This document shows, piece by piece, positions 34,601-45,848 of a stretch of DNA of 64,000 bases. The first letter of the stretch is position 1. Every line of letters begins with the position of its first letter. Source of the DNA: Rotaria socialis (Eukaryota > Rotifera > Eurotatoria > Philodinida > Philodinidae). Below the pieces are notes generated by a model. That model was not told the DNA's origin, did no database searches, and saw only the letters and a list, made by a program, of their open reading frames with translations. The stretch spans positions 2,977 to 66,976 of the forward strand of contig CAJNYU010000351.1 of NCBI GenBank assembly GCA_905331475.1, in the 5' to 3' direction. Position numbers and translations under genes: made by a program.

Positions 34601-35965
34601 TCTATTCAAATTTCTTTCAAAACTCAGAAGCTATTTTCAAATTATTTCAAGTTGTTATGAATGTCCATTATATTTAGGATTGGTTTAATTTAAGTGCAAA
34701 TCGTAAATGATTGTGCTAATATGATTTCGACTTGACGAAGATTTATAATCAATGTCATATGCTTGATTCTCTAAAAAAAATTGCTAATCACAAGGAAAAA
34801 TCGTACTGCATGGTTGGTTTACTCGGCAAGCATAGAAATATATCTTTCTTGACGACACTCAAATTTAAACGAAAAAAATACCGAACGCAAAATCACGGGG
34901 ACAGAATGTTTTTTCATATTTGTGCAATCGAATTTGCCTTTCACGTTGAATATATCTAAGATTATGCTGTACGTAGAATTTCTTGCAAAAACTACTGTCT
35001 CGTATAAACACAACCCGAAGAAATCATAGAGCGGATGATAGTCTGTCGTGACAGTTAATTATTTGTTGAATATTTTTCTTTCGATATAAAATATTGCTGT
35101 GATTTATACGAAATAGTAAACAAAATTTTTTGTACTTCCTTCGTGAATCACAAGAAGAGAAGAAATTTTTCACAGGTACTTTTATAAACGAGGTTACAAT
35201 GGCAAGTACGTTTCTTAAAACAACATTGAAATTCAAAAGAAATACAGAACCTACTTTAAAAGGTCTCGCTAGGAATCACTCCGTGCGCATGAATAAATTG
35301 CGGCTAACTGGCCTATTCTCAACAGTCGATCATATAAGTAAACTCTCGCAATCGATTAATCGCTTTTGATTGGCAGATTTATACATTCTGTGAACCCTAA
35401 TCCATCGTGAATATTTCGGAATTGATTCAATGTGACAGTCTAGCTTTGGAAGAAAAGAAAATCTAATAGTTGAGTTTCGCCTTGAAACCAGACATAGAAA
35501 CAAGCCGAAAAGAAAATACTTTATTGTGAAAATTTCAAGTTGAAAGAATCAGACTTTTTTTCGTCTATTATTCTTGCAACTCGTTGGAAAATGCCATAAA
35601 AAAGCTGTTATGTCATGAAATAAAAATTCGCCAATGGTGTCCGCGTTCTCTTTTATTCGTTTATAAATTGTGAAACGTTTTAACGTCGGTTTTTTTGTAT
35701 GTTTTTAGAAGCTACAAACGAAACAACAACAACAACAACAACAAGAGCAAAACCATTTAAGACAGACCAAATCATAAGAAAGACATGCACAACATAAACC
35801 GGTCTCACAAACAAAGACGAAAGAACCAATAGAGTCAAATAGAAAAGCACAAAAAATAAATGAATGATATAATGAATGCGAATTTTCGTATATAGTTAAT
35901 TAAGAATTTCATCCGTATTGGTCTATAGTAGTAAACACAAAAGAAAAAAAAACAAACACGAATGT
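31637..35965. other. 4.3-kb AT-rich gap without a recognised gene
   Basis: Contains CT/TC microsatellites at about 31838-31855 and 32010-32029 and a (CAA)n run at about 35723-35745. One minus-strand stretch at about 33350-33480 reads as PAEPSRLGTKYRRMGITGIA with protein-like composition, but it is isolated. Otherwise only short random frames. Confidence 0.4.
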
Positions 35966-38565
35966 TTACGCACTTCCTGCACTGAGAATTTTGAAGAATC
36001 GGACAAATTTCGCGACAAAGAAGTTCATTATAAAATACCAAAGATTTCTCGCTGTAGGCCTTTTCGATATGAATATACGCCATAAAAGAACAAGTATGAT
36101 TGTATTGAATGCCCAACGTATGTTTCTTAAATTGTTTAAATGTTTTTGTGCACCACTTAAGCATTGCATGTCTTCATTTAACACGTAACGTTTTGTGCCA
36201 ATTAAATACGATTCAATATATGTTGGCCAATGTAATGCGCGTATATCGAAATAGAAATCATTTGAAGCATTTGTTTCAGTCATTAATTGTCGTAATGAAT
36301 TTAAACTGTCATATGAACATTGAATTTCTTCTCGCATGGTAAATGATTCAAGTGTAAGAAGTGTTCGATGTAAATTTTTGTAGATATTCACTACGTGCGG
36401 CTTACGACCAATTAAACGTAAGCCAATATCAGTTAAATACGCCGGAATTAAATGTGAAAAAAATACATACGAATCATGTATTAAACTATGATTTGTTACA
36501 GATAGGTTCGGTCGACGAAATGCATGTTCATAAGGTATACGTTTTGAATATTCAGTAAAGTAATTACTCATTTCTTGCCAATGAAATGGATTGAGACCGC
36601 TTGATGTACAATGATAGATTGTCATATGATCATTATTGTCTTCTTGAAATTTTTGCCATGCAGCAGCTATTGATAAATTAACAGGTATATCAACAGGTAC
36701 TATATCGAGTACGCCATGCGAATTGCCTTTCATTGAACGTAGATAACCTCGGCCAGCTGCGACGAAAAATTCACTTGGTCCATTCGATTTTTCCACCCAA
36801 CCAGGATAGGGTTCTTTCCATGCTGCACCAATAATTGATACACGAACTATTGATATCGGTGGTAAATTTTTTTGCTCTTCAGATAAAACAGTTTCAGCAA
36901 GCCAATGAGAAAATGAAAATGCGTTTGGTTTCGATCCGATTATTTTCGGTGTTGCCAAGCCGACCATTTCTTTGTCCATCCAATCGAGAGCATCGAATAA
37001 TTTTTGAGGTTCGATTGGACACGGATAGACACATTCGTCGATATAAGGACAATCTAAATGAATGGATTCAGTGAAGTTATACAAGAGATGAACACTTCAA
37101 TATATCATTGAAGCTTTCTCGGAAGATTCAATGGGCACAACAAGTTATTGAAGAACGAATTATTTATTTATGCTGTGCCAATCATTACCTTGCTTTCAAG
37201 CTGTAAAATCGATACAAAATATATGTAATTTAATCTTTTGTTAAAATTTTTGTAAACATCCGTAAAAAAAAAGAATGCTTCTGCCTGTCGTCTATGTTAC
37301 ACTATCAGATGATATCTTATACTAAGTAAATAAATCGATATCTTCGATAAAACTAACACTAGCTTTAGCTAATTGTCGATAGAACCTATAGATGCCAACA
37401 AATTGCAGCTACTCATTCATGAAGACCATATGGAGAGAATCAGAAAGTATTCTTCATATTCTACGTTTCATTTAATCTTACTGCTATACGAAGGTCACCG
37501 ATTGTGACTTGTCAATGAGCCATATATTTTCATCGCTTACAAATTTACAAAGTATTTTCTTTCGAAAAAAATATTGATCGAAATTTGATTATTACTTTAA
37601 TTTTGCTGATATCAGCTTCCTCAGATCATTTCATTCGAGAATAATATGTGCGTCATGAAATATCGAATATACAAAAAAAAATTTCTAAACACAGTAGTTA
37701 ACATTCTGTTTCCTTTAAAAATTTCTACTAGTTTCATTGGAATCTAATTATGAGTTATTTATAACTTTGAAGTGCTCGATTTTTCATAATTAAATCACAA
37801 TGTGTCATAATGACTAAAATAGATACGGTGTAACAGATGGAAAATTCATTATTAAAGGAAAAGAACAAATGAAACATGAGGCATCTAAAACTATTTCATC
37901 AATCTACTATAAACGAACACCCTGCGATAGAGAACATTGGACATGTTTTCAGACCATCGTACGATTCGTATTTCATTCAAAACTAATCAGCGCAAATAAA
38001 ATAAGTTAAGAAAAATCTATTTACCAATATTTGCATAGATTGATGATAAATAAACGGTTGATTTAAGTTTTTTACAGGTTTTTAAAAAACTTAAACTACG
38101 TTTCAGATCCATAACATCTGTTTGAATCATTTCTTTAAGATTTTGTTCTTCGAAATCTATTGAATTATTTGCCATATAAAAACATATGTCAACTGTATCT
38201 TGCAAAGTTTTATGAGATAAAATTTGACTTTCATTTTCGTCGTCTACAGTAGTTTCATCATCCAACGATTTAAATAATATATTGATGTCAAATGGAACTA
38301 TTTTTTCTTGAAATGTGGCATTATTACGCCGTACACGATCAAATAATTTCGTTGCATAAATTTCAGCGAATGTATCTAACGGTGAAAAATGATGATTTAT
38401 AGTTAAAGTTGGCTTTTTCGTCGATGTTTGTATTGGGCAATAGATTTTATTAATATCTGGACATGAACGTAGGAGTTTTTCGATTAAAACTTTTCCAGGA
38501 AATGTTGTTGAACCATAGACAAGAACAGTTTTGCCTTCATAGAATTCACTTATCGACGATGTCAT
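35966..38565 (-). CDS. Fatty acyl-CoA reductase-like protein with altered catalytic residues
   Basis: Two exons, 38025-38565 and 35966-37053, joined by a 971-bp GT-AG intron (phase 1, giving YANI|DCPYIDE), encode 542 residues; animal FAR proteins have about 515. The N-terminal Rossmann domain begins YEGKTVLVYGSTTFPGKVLI, and the C-terminal 'sterile' domain shows FYFDIRALHWPTYIESYLIG, HLNNLRNIRWAFNTI and a final membrane segment. The whole length aligns with FAR1/2, which reduce acyl-CoA to fatty alcohol at peroxisomes. Key residues differ: the nucleotide-binding GxxGxxG is GSTTFPG (middle Gly to Thr), and the catalytic YxxxK is F226-S-F-S-H230. Framework motifs (AAWKEPYPGW, GPSEFF, NPFHW) are intact. 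It is therefore probably a pseudoenzyme or has changed chemistry. The ATG at 38565 follows an acceptor-like TTCTAG. Confidence 0.9.
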
Positions 38566-39089
38566 AATCGACAAACGCTGCAATCTGAAACTAGAATAAT
38601 ATTCATTTTTTTTTTTAAGTTTCTTCAATAAATAGGAAAAGCGTGGATACTAGTCGACTTTGTACTGTATAATAACTTATGGGTCAAAGGTATTGCAAAC
38701 ATTATGAGAAAAAAAAAGAAAACACTGTTCTCTGTAATGTATCGGGTTTTAGTGGTTTTCGCCTTTTTCTCTCTTCTTATTTTGTTTGTATTACCCACAC
38801 AACAGTCTTTTTTTCACCTACGTTGTACTTTGTTCGTTCTATGACAATCTTCGTTTTATATAAATATATATAATTATGTTTGGTGTTGCTACCATCCGTC
38901 TTGCCCTCTAACCCTCTCGCTTATAAGCACAGCCACTGATTCGTAAATGTGTATAGTTGATGTAACCAGTAGGAATGAAGTAGAGAAAGAAAGAAAAGGG
39001 CAGCACAATTCTCTTTCTCCGCTACACAAAATGATTAAAATATAAGTCTCATGTATGTTGTTGTTTTTTTTTGTTTATTAGAAACACAC
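38566..39089. other. Intergenic between FAR-like and PTCD3 genes
   Basis: About 520 bp containing the FAR 5' UTR (acceptor-like TTCTAG just upstream of the start) and the PTCD3 3' flank. No gene seen. Confidence 0.4.
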
Positions 39090-42069
39090 CTAAACAAGTT
39101 TAACAAGATGTGCACTTTCTAAAGAAGAGTTTTTTTGTATTGCTCGTAAACGTTGTCGATCTTTAATATCTAAATTATCATGACGATTGAGTAAATCAAG
39201 TGCATTACTTAAACATTCATAATTAAGTTCATTAATTGTTTCAATTATACTTAATGCTTGATCAACATGATTCTGTTTAATTGATAATGATAATAAAGAC
39301 ATGAGACTACTTTCATGCAAGGGATTGATAAGTGTACTTTTATTTCCTAAATAATGTTCATACAATGACCAACTAGCTTCGAAATCATCAGCACGTGTTA
39401 ATAAATAAATAAGATCCGATAATATATGACCAGTATATTGAAATTTGGGTTGAGATTGTCGGAATTGTTTTGCACGTTGTTGTGCCTCATTGCCTTCTTT
39501 CTGTAATTCTTCAGGCTGCTGTTGTCGTTGTTCATCTTCTTCCGGTACAAGAGGAAATTTCTTTAAGATTTGTCGTCCGATGTTTGCATATTGTTTGATT
39601 TGTTCAATCGGTAAACTATCTTGATCGCTACGAATAAGTAATTTTAAATAACGTTCAATAATTCGCCGATTATTTTGTCTATTATCAATAAAACCTAAGA
39701 GAAGCAAATCCGACCAAAGACGAACGTAGTTATCTTTTAAATTCCACGTGGAAATAAATTCCATTAAATCTTCAATGATATTTATCGATGGTGAATATAT
39801 ATTTGGTACGACCGATTCCCATAATGGCATAACATGTTCAGGAATATCAAAACGAAAGAGTAAACGAAACAAATTTGTATAATACATTTGCTCTCTAAAA
39901 CCATCGGGAATAAAACGACTATTGGAGCCATTCATTTGAAAACGATGAATACGTTTTGCTGAAATACAATAAAAAAATCAACAATTCGTACAGTTAGTTT
40001 TTTAGAAATCGAAACTTTTGTTTAAATTAGATAGGAAGATTGAATTTTTATTGCTCTCCTGGTTCGAATAGATGTTATTTGTTTACTTGTTGTACGCAGA
40101 ATACTCATTATGGAAAAATTTATTTTCATTTCTGTCCTTATCTATTCCAAATTAACTAGGCCTGTGACAGCGAACCGGTTCTTTTTTCAAAAACTCAGCT
40201 CAATTGAAAGCTGGCACAGATCATCAATCGTCGACTGAATAAGAAAATCAAGAATTTTTTACACGGAAAATTCATCTTTAATCTAGAGAGAAAAAAAGGT
40301 TTTTTTTACCTAATTCAATATCTCGACAATTAACAGACGCTTTAAACATTGCATTGAAAAAGAATTCTCTATCGTCAATATCTCTCCATTCAAAATTCTT
40401 TCCATTTAATTCATATTGTTTCTCTAATTCATCCATAATCTGTGGTAAAATTTGCGTTTCATAACCAATGTGATCATTCGGATAAAAGATCATAATTACA
40501 TGAGCCCACGTGCCAAGCGAAGGTTCAATACCATTTTGTCGCATTTCATTTAATACAGATAATGCCAGTGTAGGACCTCGTTCAAACAATGAACAGCGTC
40601 TTAATGTGTGCAGTATTGCATTAAATGTACGTAAATTTGGTTTTATTAAATTTTGTTTCATCTCATTTAAATATTCGATCGTAAATTTCCAACGTATTTC
40701 ATAAGTTTCTCTTATTAAACTAGCTGAATAAAGAAGATAATTGTACGTTGTTAGATCAAGTTGAATACTATTTTGTTTCATTTCATCGATAACTAACATA
40801 GCTTTTTCAGCATGATGATATTTGAATAAGCCACAAGCAAATGAATTATAAAGACGAGTTTTTTGTTCTGGCGTTGCTGAGAGTTTTAATTCTTCAAACA
40901 TTTGTTCAGCAAGACCATTCTCTTTCCATGTTCGTTGAGCTAAACCTTAAGCAGGCAAAAAGAAAATCGCTGTAGAATATTTTGAATTTGTTTCCATCAA
41001 ATTAGCTACAGTCGGATAAACAATACTACAGTCACTTAGATCAGAGACTTATTCGCGTGTTTGCCAATCAGCTTTGTATAAACCCTCAATATCTAGGCAT
41101 GTCATTTAGAACTGCATAGGACTATGAGAGAGACATGCTCAGAGTGCAATTGATTCATTTAGAGGAATTTCTATGGATCGGAGCTGGACAAGTGAATAAT
41201 AATAACGTGTAAATCCGTCTAGTTGCTAATTAAGACTCATTGTAAAGTAAATATTGATGTTAAATTAGAAAGAAAATGGATTAGTTTATTCTCAATGAAC
41301 AATGTAGACACTATTCAGTAATCGATTCGATCTAATGAATAAAAAAATTCATGCTTTGATCTACTCAACAAAAGTATTTTTTGCATCTTCTATTATTCAT
41401 TTATCTTTGATTCTATAAGCAAATAGCCAATTTCTTGTAAAAAAAAACAAACTCCGATTCCTATTGGTATTCGTTACTTATTCAATTTCTTCATCTACCT
41501 GACTGATTTGATTCGTTTAATTCTCTTCGATACCAATCTTCTTCGGGTGGTAAAATTTCCATAGGATTATCACTATTATAAATACATAATAAATCGAATA
41601 ACGCATATTTGCATGGATCGGAAACGGCAGTATTTTGTTCTAAACATTTTTTATAAATTTCATGTGCTTTGATAATTTTATTCCAATTCATTAATTTATA
41701 TAGAGTTGTTTCATCGGGTTCAATAAATTCTTTTTCATCAAATGTATAATTTGGAAAATAGGATGGTATCGATGGAGCAGCAACATCATGAAAAAATGCA
41801 TAAGAATATCGGTTCATTATCCATTGAGCTGCTTTTTTACCTGAAGATTTCGATAATGCTAATTGTCGTTTTTCATGTGCCGATGTTGGAATTAAAAATG
41901 GATCATCCACATAGATATAACCAGGACTGCCACCGTCAGCTTGAACGCACGCATTTAAAGATTCGAGAAGTGCTGTTGGCGAACGATTGATACGTTGTGG
42001 AAATGTAAAATTTGTTGGGCGGCTAGCTGTTGCCGTCGAAGCATGACGATGAAAAACTCGCCAGAGCAT
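39090..42069 (-). CDS. PTCD3: PTCD3, pentatricopeptide-repeat protein of the mitochondrial small ribosomal subunit (mS39)
   Basis: Three exons, 41499-42069, 40310-40945 and 39090-39958, with GT-AG introns of 553 and 351 bp and matching phases, give 691 residues; human PTCD3 has 689. The N-terminus is basic and Ser/Thr-rich as in mitochondrial targeting peptides. Then come YIYVDDPFLIPTSAHEKRQL and KKAAQWIMNRY, which match the vertebrate protein, and PPR-type helical pairs such as DLTTYNYLLYSASLI, KPNLRTFNAILHTLRRCSLF and GIEPSLGTWAHVIMIF. The C-terminal third carries a Gln/Glu-rich insert. PTCD3 binds 12S rRNA and supports mitochondrial translation. Both introns are long for this window and contain nothing recognisable. 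Confidence 0.93.
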
Positions 42070-42513
42070 TTTTTAGTAGCTTTGATATTTATCTAAAACA
42101 ATGGAATCTCGAACAATAATTTACGAAAATATTTTCCTACAACTTTTAGACGACATGACCTACCTAGAGTAGAAGAACTCTATGCTAAATCAAGTTGTTT
42201 TGAATAGTTATCGATAGGAATTTAGTCAACAGGAAAATCGGTGCCTCAGTAAATTCATCACAACAAAGTTTGTATCATTAAATATACGTATTTCATTGAT
42301 ACGACTTTCGGAGGTGTTTCAAGCGCATGTGCAGCCTACAAAAGACAATTTTTCTCCATCTGTATTGAACAAACATATAACTGATATATTTCTATCTTAA
42401 TTTCGCAACTTAACCAACATTTCTATATTTTCTACGGTCCCTTTATTTCAATCAAGCAAAAAGCACAAGTTTTTCGTTCTTTCTTTTGAGTGCACATAAG
42501 CAAATGAAAATGA
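42070..42513. other. Intergenic between PTCD3 and AnmK genes
   Basis: Same-strand spacer of 444 bp. No gene or repeat recognised. Confidence 0.4.
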
Positions 42514-43629
42514 TCAACTCCTCCAAACAGCGCCTCCGATTGAATCAATCTTTGCTCCAGTTACCGAAGCTAAAACGTTAGTTTTATTTTGTATTCGTAA
42601 TAAACCAATGAATGCCATAATTAATGCTTCTTTAAAATCAACAACATTGACATCGGGATATTCAACTTCAATACTAAACTTTTCCTCAAGTTTACTTTTT
42701 AAACATTGAAATAAAAATTTATTATGTGCGCCACCGCCTGTTATCAAAATTTTACACTTGGCATAAACAGATTTATCTTGTTTTTCATTTTCAATAATCA
42801 GTTGTATTGCATTGCTTGTTTGTTGTACAATATGTTCAATATAAGTACGTAATGTATCGTGAATATCTATTGAATCGGATTCTAATAATGGATAAACAAT
42901 ATTAAGACCAAATGAATTTGATAACGACTTTGGATAAGTCTTTTTATAATAATCTAATTGATTGAGTTTATTTAATAATATTTCATTGACGGTACCTTTT
43001 GACGAATATTCACCATTTTCATCGTATTCTTTATTGAAATGTTGTTGAACAAGTTTATTTAACATACGATTTGCAGGACATATATCGAATGCAATTTGAT
43101 ATTTTCGATCGGTTATATTAGCAATGCCACCAATGTTTAATAGAAGACGATATTCATTAAATAAATGTATTTCCCCGATCGGTACGATCGGCGCACCTTG
43201 ACCACCATACGCAACATCCATCGAACGTAAATCATTGACAACTAGTAAACGAGTTTCAGCTGATATTGCAGCACCATCTCCTATTTGTCCAGTCATACCG
43301 TTCCATGGTTCATGAAATACGGTATGACCATGAGATGCAACAAGATCAATATCATCTAATTTCAGATTGTATTTAGCAATGAAATCATTCACACATCGGC
43401 CTAAATAGTGGCCATACGATGTATGTAAAAGAAGATACGAGCGAGCATCTAGTTCAGTTGCTGTCGATAATGTCTTTGCCCAATCACCCGAATAAGGTAT
43501 AGTTTCAGCATGAACAATATTGAATGCCCATTTTTCCGTTGGATAAGCACCAACCGAAGAAAAATCTACGCAAGCAATATCAAGGCCATCTAATGCACTG
43601 CCACTCATCAGACCGATAACACGAGGCAT
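42514..43629 (-). CDS. anmK: Anhydro-N-acetylmuramic acid kinase (bacterial-type, AnmK/UPF0075)
   Basis: An uninterrupted frame of 371 residues, the normal AnmK length (369 in E. coli). It shows the phosphate-binding GLMSGSALDGLD at residues 6-17, ASHGHTVFHEP, IGDGAAIS, DVAYGGQGAPIVP at 138-150, LLLNIGGIANIT at 163-173, the catalytic Asp in AFDICPANRMLN at D182, and a late ATP-site ILITGGGAHNKFLF. The enzyme phosphorylates and opens anhydro-MurNAc, a product of peptidoglycan recycling, a substrate that animals do not make. The variant motifs recall Bacteroidetes-type enzymes. The 5' flank has a GT-AG intron (43638-43716, donor GTGAGT) that would lie in the 5' UTR, and neighbours are animal genes, so contamination is unlikely. 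Horizontal transfer is the best inference; codon use is like that of the neighbours. Confidence 0.92.
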   Translation of the reverse strand: MPRVIGLMSGSALDGLDIACVDFSSVGAYPTEKWAFNIVHAETIPYSGDWAKTLSTATELDARSYLLLHTSYGHYLGRCVNDFIAKYNLKLDDIDLVASHGHTVFHEPWNGMTGQIGDGAAISAETRLLVVNDLRSMDVAYGGQGAPIVPIGEIHLFNEYRLLLNIGGIANITDRKYQIAFDICPANRMLNKLVQQHFNKEYDENGEYSSKGTVNEILLNKLNQLDYYKKTYPKSLSNSFGLNIVYPLLESDSIDIHDTLRTYIEHIVQQTSNAIQLIIENEKQDKSVYAKCKILITGGGAHNKFLFQCLKSKLEEKFSIEVEYPDVNVVDFKEALIMAFIGLLRIQNKTNVLASVTGAKIDSIGGAVWRS

Positions 43630-43992
43630 CGTTGCTTCTGTATAACAAACAATAGTCATAACAAGAGATTCGAACATTTCGAGACAAAATGACTCGTAGC
43701 AGAAATTTATACTCACGAATTTCAGTGGGAGCTAGAAGAGACTCAGCAAAAGCATGGTACGTATATAGAAAGAAGCCGAGACTGGAAAGCTTCTTTTTTT
43801 TTCTCTTATCCAAAATATAAGCACCAATCAAAAAGGAAAATAAGAGGAGACGAAGCAGCAGTGTTATTCATACCTATATCTCGGCTGGATAAAATAGAGA
43901 ACTTCTATAAAATTCGAAAATATCATAACATCAAAAATAAACAGAAAGCAATAAATGAATAATATTTTACTGATGAAAAAAACACGAACAAA
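43630..43992. other. AnmK 5' UTR with intron, and 3' flank of the next gene
   Basis: Holds the putative 79-bp 5'-UTR intron at 43638-43716 (GTGAGTAT donor, TTATACAG acceptor on the minus strand). The rest is unremarkable. Confidence 0.5.
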
Positions 43993-44769
43993 TTATCTGA
44001 CTAGATTTCGAACAAAACAAACATTCGAACAAAGTTGTTCAAGTAAATCAATCTGTTTCTCGTCATCAATATCCTGACTATTCAATAGTAAAACTAATTG
44101 TAAACGAACGAATGTATCCAAATGTTTGATTTCATCATTCGTCAATGGTACAGTTTCTTCATAGGCATGAATTATTTCTTTAATATTATCAATAAACGAA
44201 TCGATATTTGTTAAACATGTCAAAATTAAATCCATAATATAGAATAATTGCTGATTATTAGTCCACAAAAGGCCACATTCTATTTGATTATCCTTGATGG
44301 TGGAGATTTCTTGTTGACATGTAAATAAATTTGATAGAAGAAATGGATAACTATTTTTTTTCTTATTGATAATAGACGCATATTGTTGATTGAACCAGTC
44401 AGTATCGAACAGATTCTTCTGTGGTGATTCAAGTGAAGAACGTGTATTCAGACGCCATCGTGCTAATAAATGACCCATTTGTTTATTTGCTGAAAATTCA
44501 TTCGAATTAAAAATAACTATATAGGATTGATTAATAGAAGCATCGAGAATCGTTCCATTGCATTGGCATAATGAAAAAATCGATTTTAATTGCTCAAGAG
44601 AAATAGATGAATGTGAAAATAATTTCATCAAATATTTATCTTCAGCATGAATTAAATAAGTTGATGGATTAATAATTTCAAATGATGATATTGTCTTTTT
44701 AGTAGTCGATTCGAATGCTTCTTGTAATTGATTCTCTTCGATTGATGATATATCGACATCCATTTTATC
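43993..44769 (-). CDS. Protein of unknown function, either its own gene or the last exon of the ALKBH4 gene
   Basis: An open frame of 256 residues from an ATG at 44763, or 259 codons if spliced at the acceptor ATTTTTAG just before GATAAAATG. It is helical and rich in Leu, Asn and Ser. The part IIHAYEETVPLTNDEIKHLD followed by RLQLVLLL is reminiscent of the C-terminal end of aminoglycoside-phosphotransferase or hydroxylysine-kinase-like proteins, and PSTYLIHAEDKYLMKLF of their N-lobe strand. However, no catalytic HGDxxxxN is present, so this likeness is weak. A GTAAGT donor inside ALKBH4 would join this exon in frame. It may thus be a fusion partner or a trans-spliced downstream cistron. Confidence 0.6.
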   Translation of the reverse strand, partial: DKMDVDISSIEENQLQEAFESTTKKTISSFEIINPSTYLIHAEDKYLMKLFSHSSISLEQLKSIFSLCQCNGTILDASINQSYIVIFNSNEFSANKQMGHLLARWRLNTRSSLESPQKNLFDTDWFNQQYASIINKKKNSYPFLLSNLFTCQQEISTIKDNQIECGLLWTNNQQLFYIMDLILTCLTNIDSFIDNIKEIIHAYEETVPLTNDEIKHLDTFVRLQLVLLLNSQDIDDEKQIDLLEQLCSNVCFVRNLVR

Positions 44770-44948
44770 CTAAAAATAAATACAAATTATTAAAAATAGA
44801 CTTCTTTGTTAGCAAATGACATTGCTCAATACTAAATCCAATAGTCCGGTCAAGCTATCTCAAGTAAGTTTCGTTTGGTTAGCCTTGCACTTCCTTTTCT
44901 CCGGTCAAGAAATATGAAGACTGATTTCCCCGAAATTCTTTCAATTTA

Positions 44949-45848
44949 TTACAACATGTAAAGCATAACCAAACTTACAATTGCCATTGCATTAATATCA
45001 TTCCCAATTTTTTCAAATCTTCCCACCGTTATTCCAGTAAAACGTTTTCCAATGCGAACAATTCTTTCGTATAAATCTTTATTTTCTTCATAGAATTTAT
45101 CATTTTTCCCTGTTAACTCACGAAATGTAACTGCTATACGTCTATCTTGTATATGTTGACGTTGTATAGCATGTTTATATTCATATCGAGCATCACCGTA
45201 AAGTACAATCATCCATCGACGTGGTATGGGTATATAAATTATTTTATTTGAATCTTTTTCGTTTGGTATCAATGAAAGGATGGTATTTGAAAGTAAATTA
45301 ATTGTTATTAAACGTTCACCCCATATCCATACATCGTCAATATGTGGATCAATATGTGAGCCACGTGCTGAATGGTAATCTAAATTGCATAATTCAACTG
45401 ACTGAAAATCTTCGCTAATTCGATGTGCTTTTAAACGTTCAATTATTGCTTTTGCATATAATGGCATGCCAGTAAAATATTTTGTTTTAATGGTTTGCTT
45501 TTTAAAATTAATTTTTATGCCGAAATCTTGCTTTAAACGACCTGATTGTGATGGAATCCATACATCGTTGTCAATATAATTTACTAGATCCGTTTCTTCA
45601 TTTTCATCAAGAAAATCCGAAACAAGAAAAATTCCATCTAATGGAAAGCCGACATTTGTATTACCAATATCATTATGATGTGGACATTCGGAATTTGATT
45701 CATAAATATCCATACGAATTGCTTGTCGACATGCATCACAATAAATAAAAACTACATTTGATGTAGTATCATTGATCCAAGGTTCTTTCGTTGATTCACA
45801 AAGTTTACATGAACGAATACCTTTGCATGCACAAGCAGGTTCATACAT
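44949..45848 (-). CDS. ALKBH4: ALKBH4, AlkB-type Fe(II)/2-oxoglutarate dioxygenase
   Basis: The frame starts at 45848 and encodes 299 residues if read to its own stop (human 302). The N-terminal cysteine-rich part with CACKGIRSCKLCE is the ALKBH4 signature, followed by WIPSQSGRLKQDFGIKINFK, VELCNLDYHSARGSHIDPHI with the iron-binding HxD (HID), WIWGERLITINLLS, and YKHAIQRQHIQDRRIAVTFR with the distal His and the 2-oxoglutarate-binding Arg. ALKBH4 demethylates actin Lys84 and acts on actomyosin function; DNA 6mA activity has been claimed. After the conserved region, ATT|GTAAGT at 44979-44974 is a strong donor. If used, residues 1-290 join the frame at 44769, giving a 548-residue fusion. It is divergent with the RSRC2-like gene. 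Confidence 0.92.
   Translation of the reverse strand: MYEPACACKGIRSCKLCESTKEPWINDTTSNVVFIYCDACRQAIRMDIYESNSECPHHNDIGNTNVGFPLDGIFLVSDFLDENEETDLVNYIDNDVWIPSQSGRLKQDFGIKINFKKQTIKTKYFTGMPLYAKAIIERLKAHRISEDFQSVELCNLDYHSARGSHIDPHIDDVWIWGERLITINLLSNTILSLIPNEKDSNKIIYIPIPRRWMIVLYGDARYEYKHAIQRQHIQDRRIAVTFRELTGKNDKFYEENKDLYERIVRIGKRFTGITVGRFEKIGNDINAMAIVSLVMLYML

Noticed and set aside
35835-36164. 109-codon minus-strand frame at the 3' end of the FAR-like gene
   Set aside because: It overlaps the FAR exon in another frame and shows no domain.
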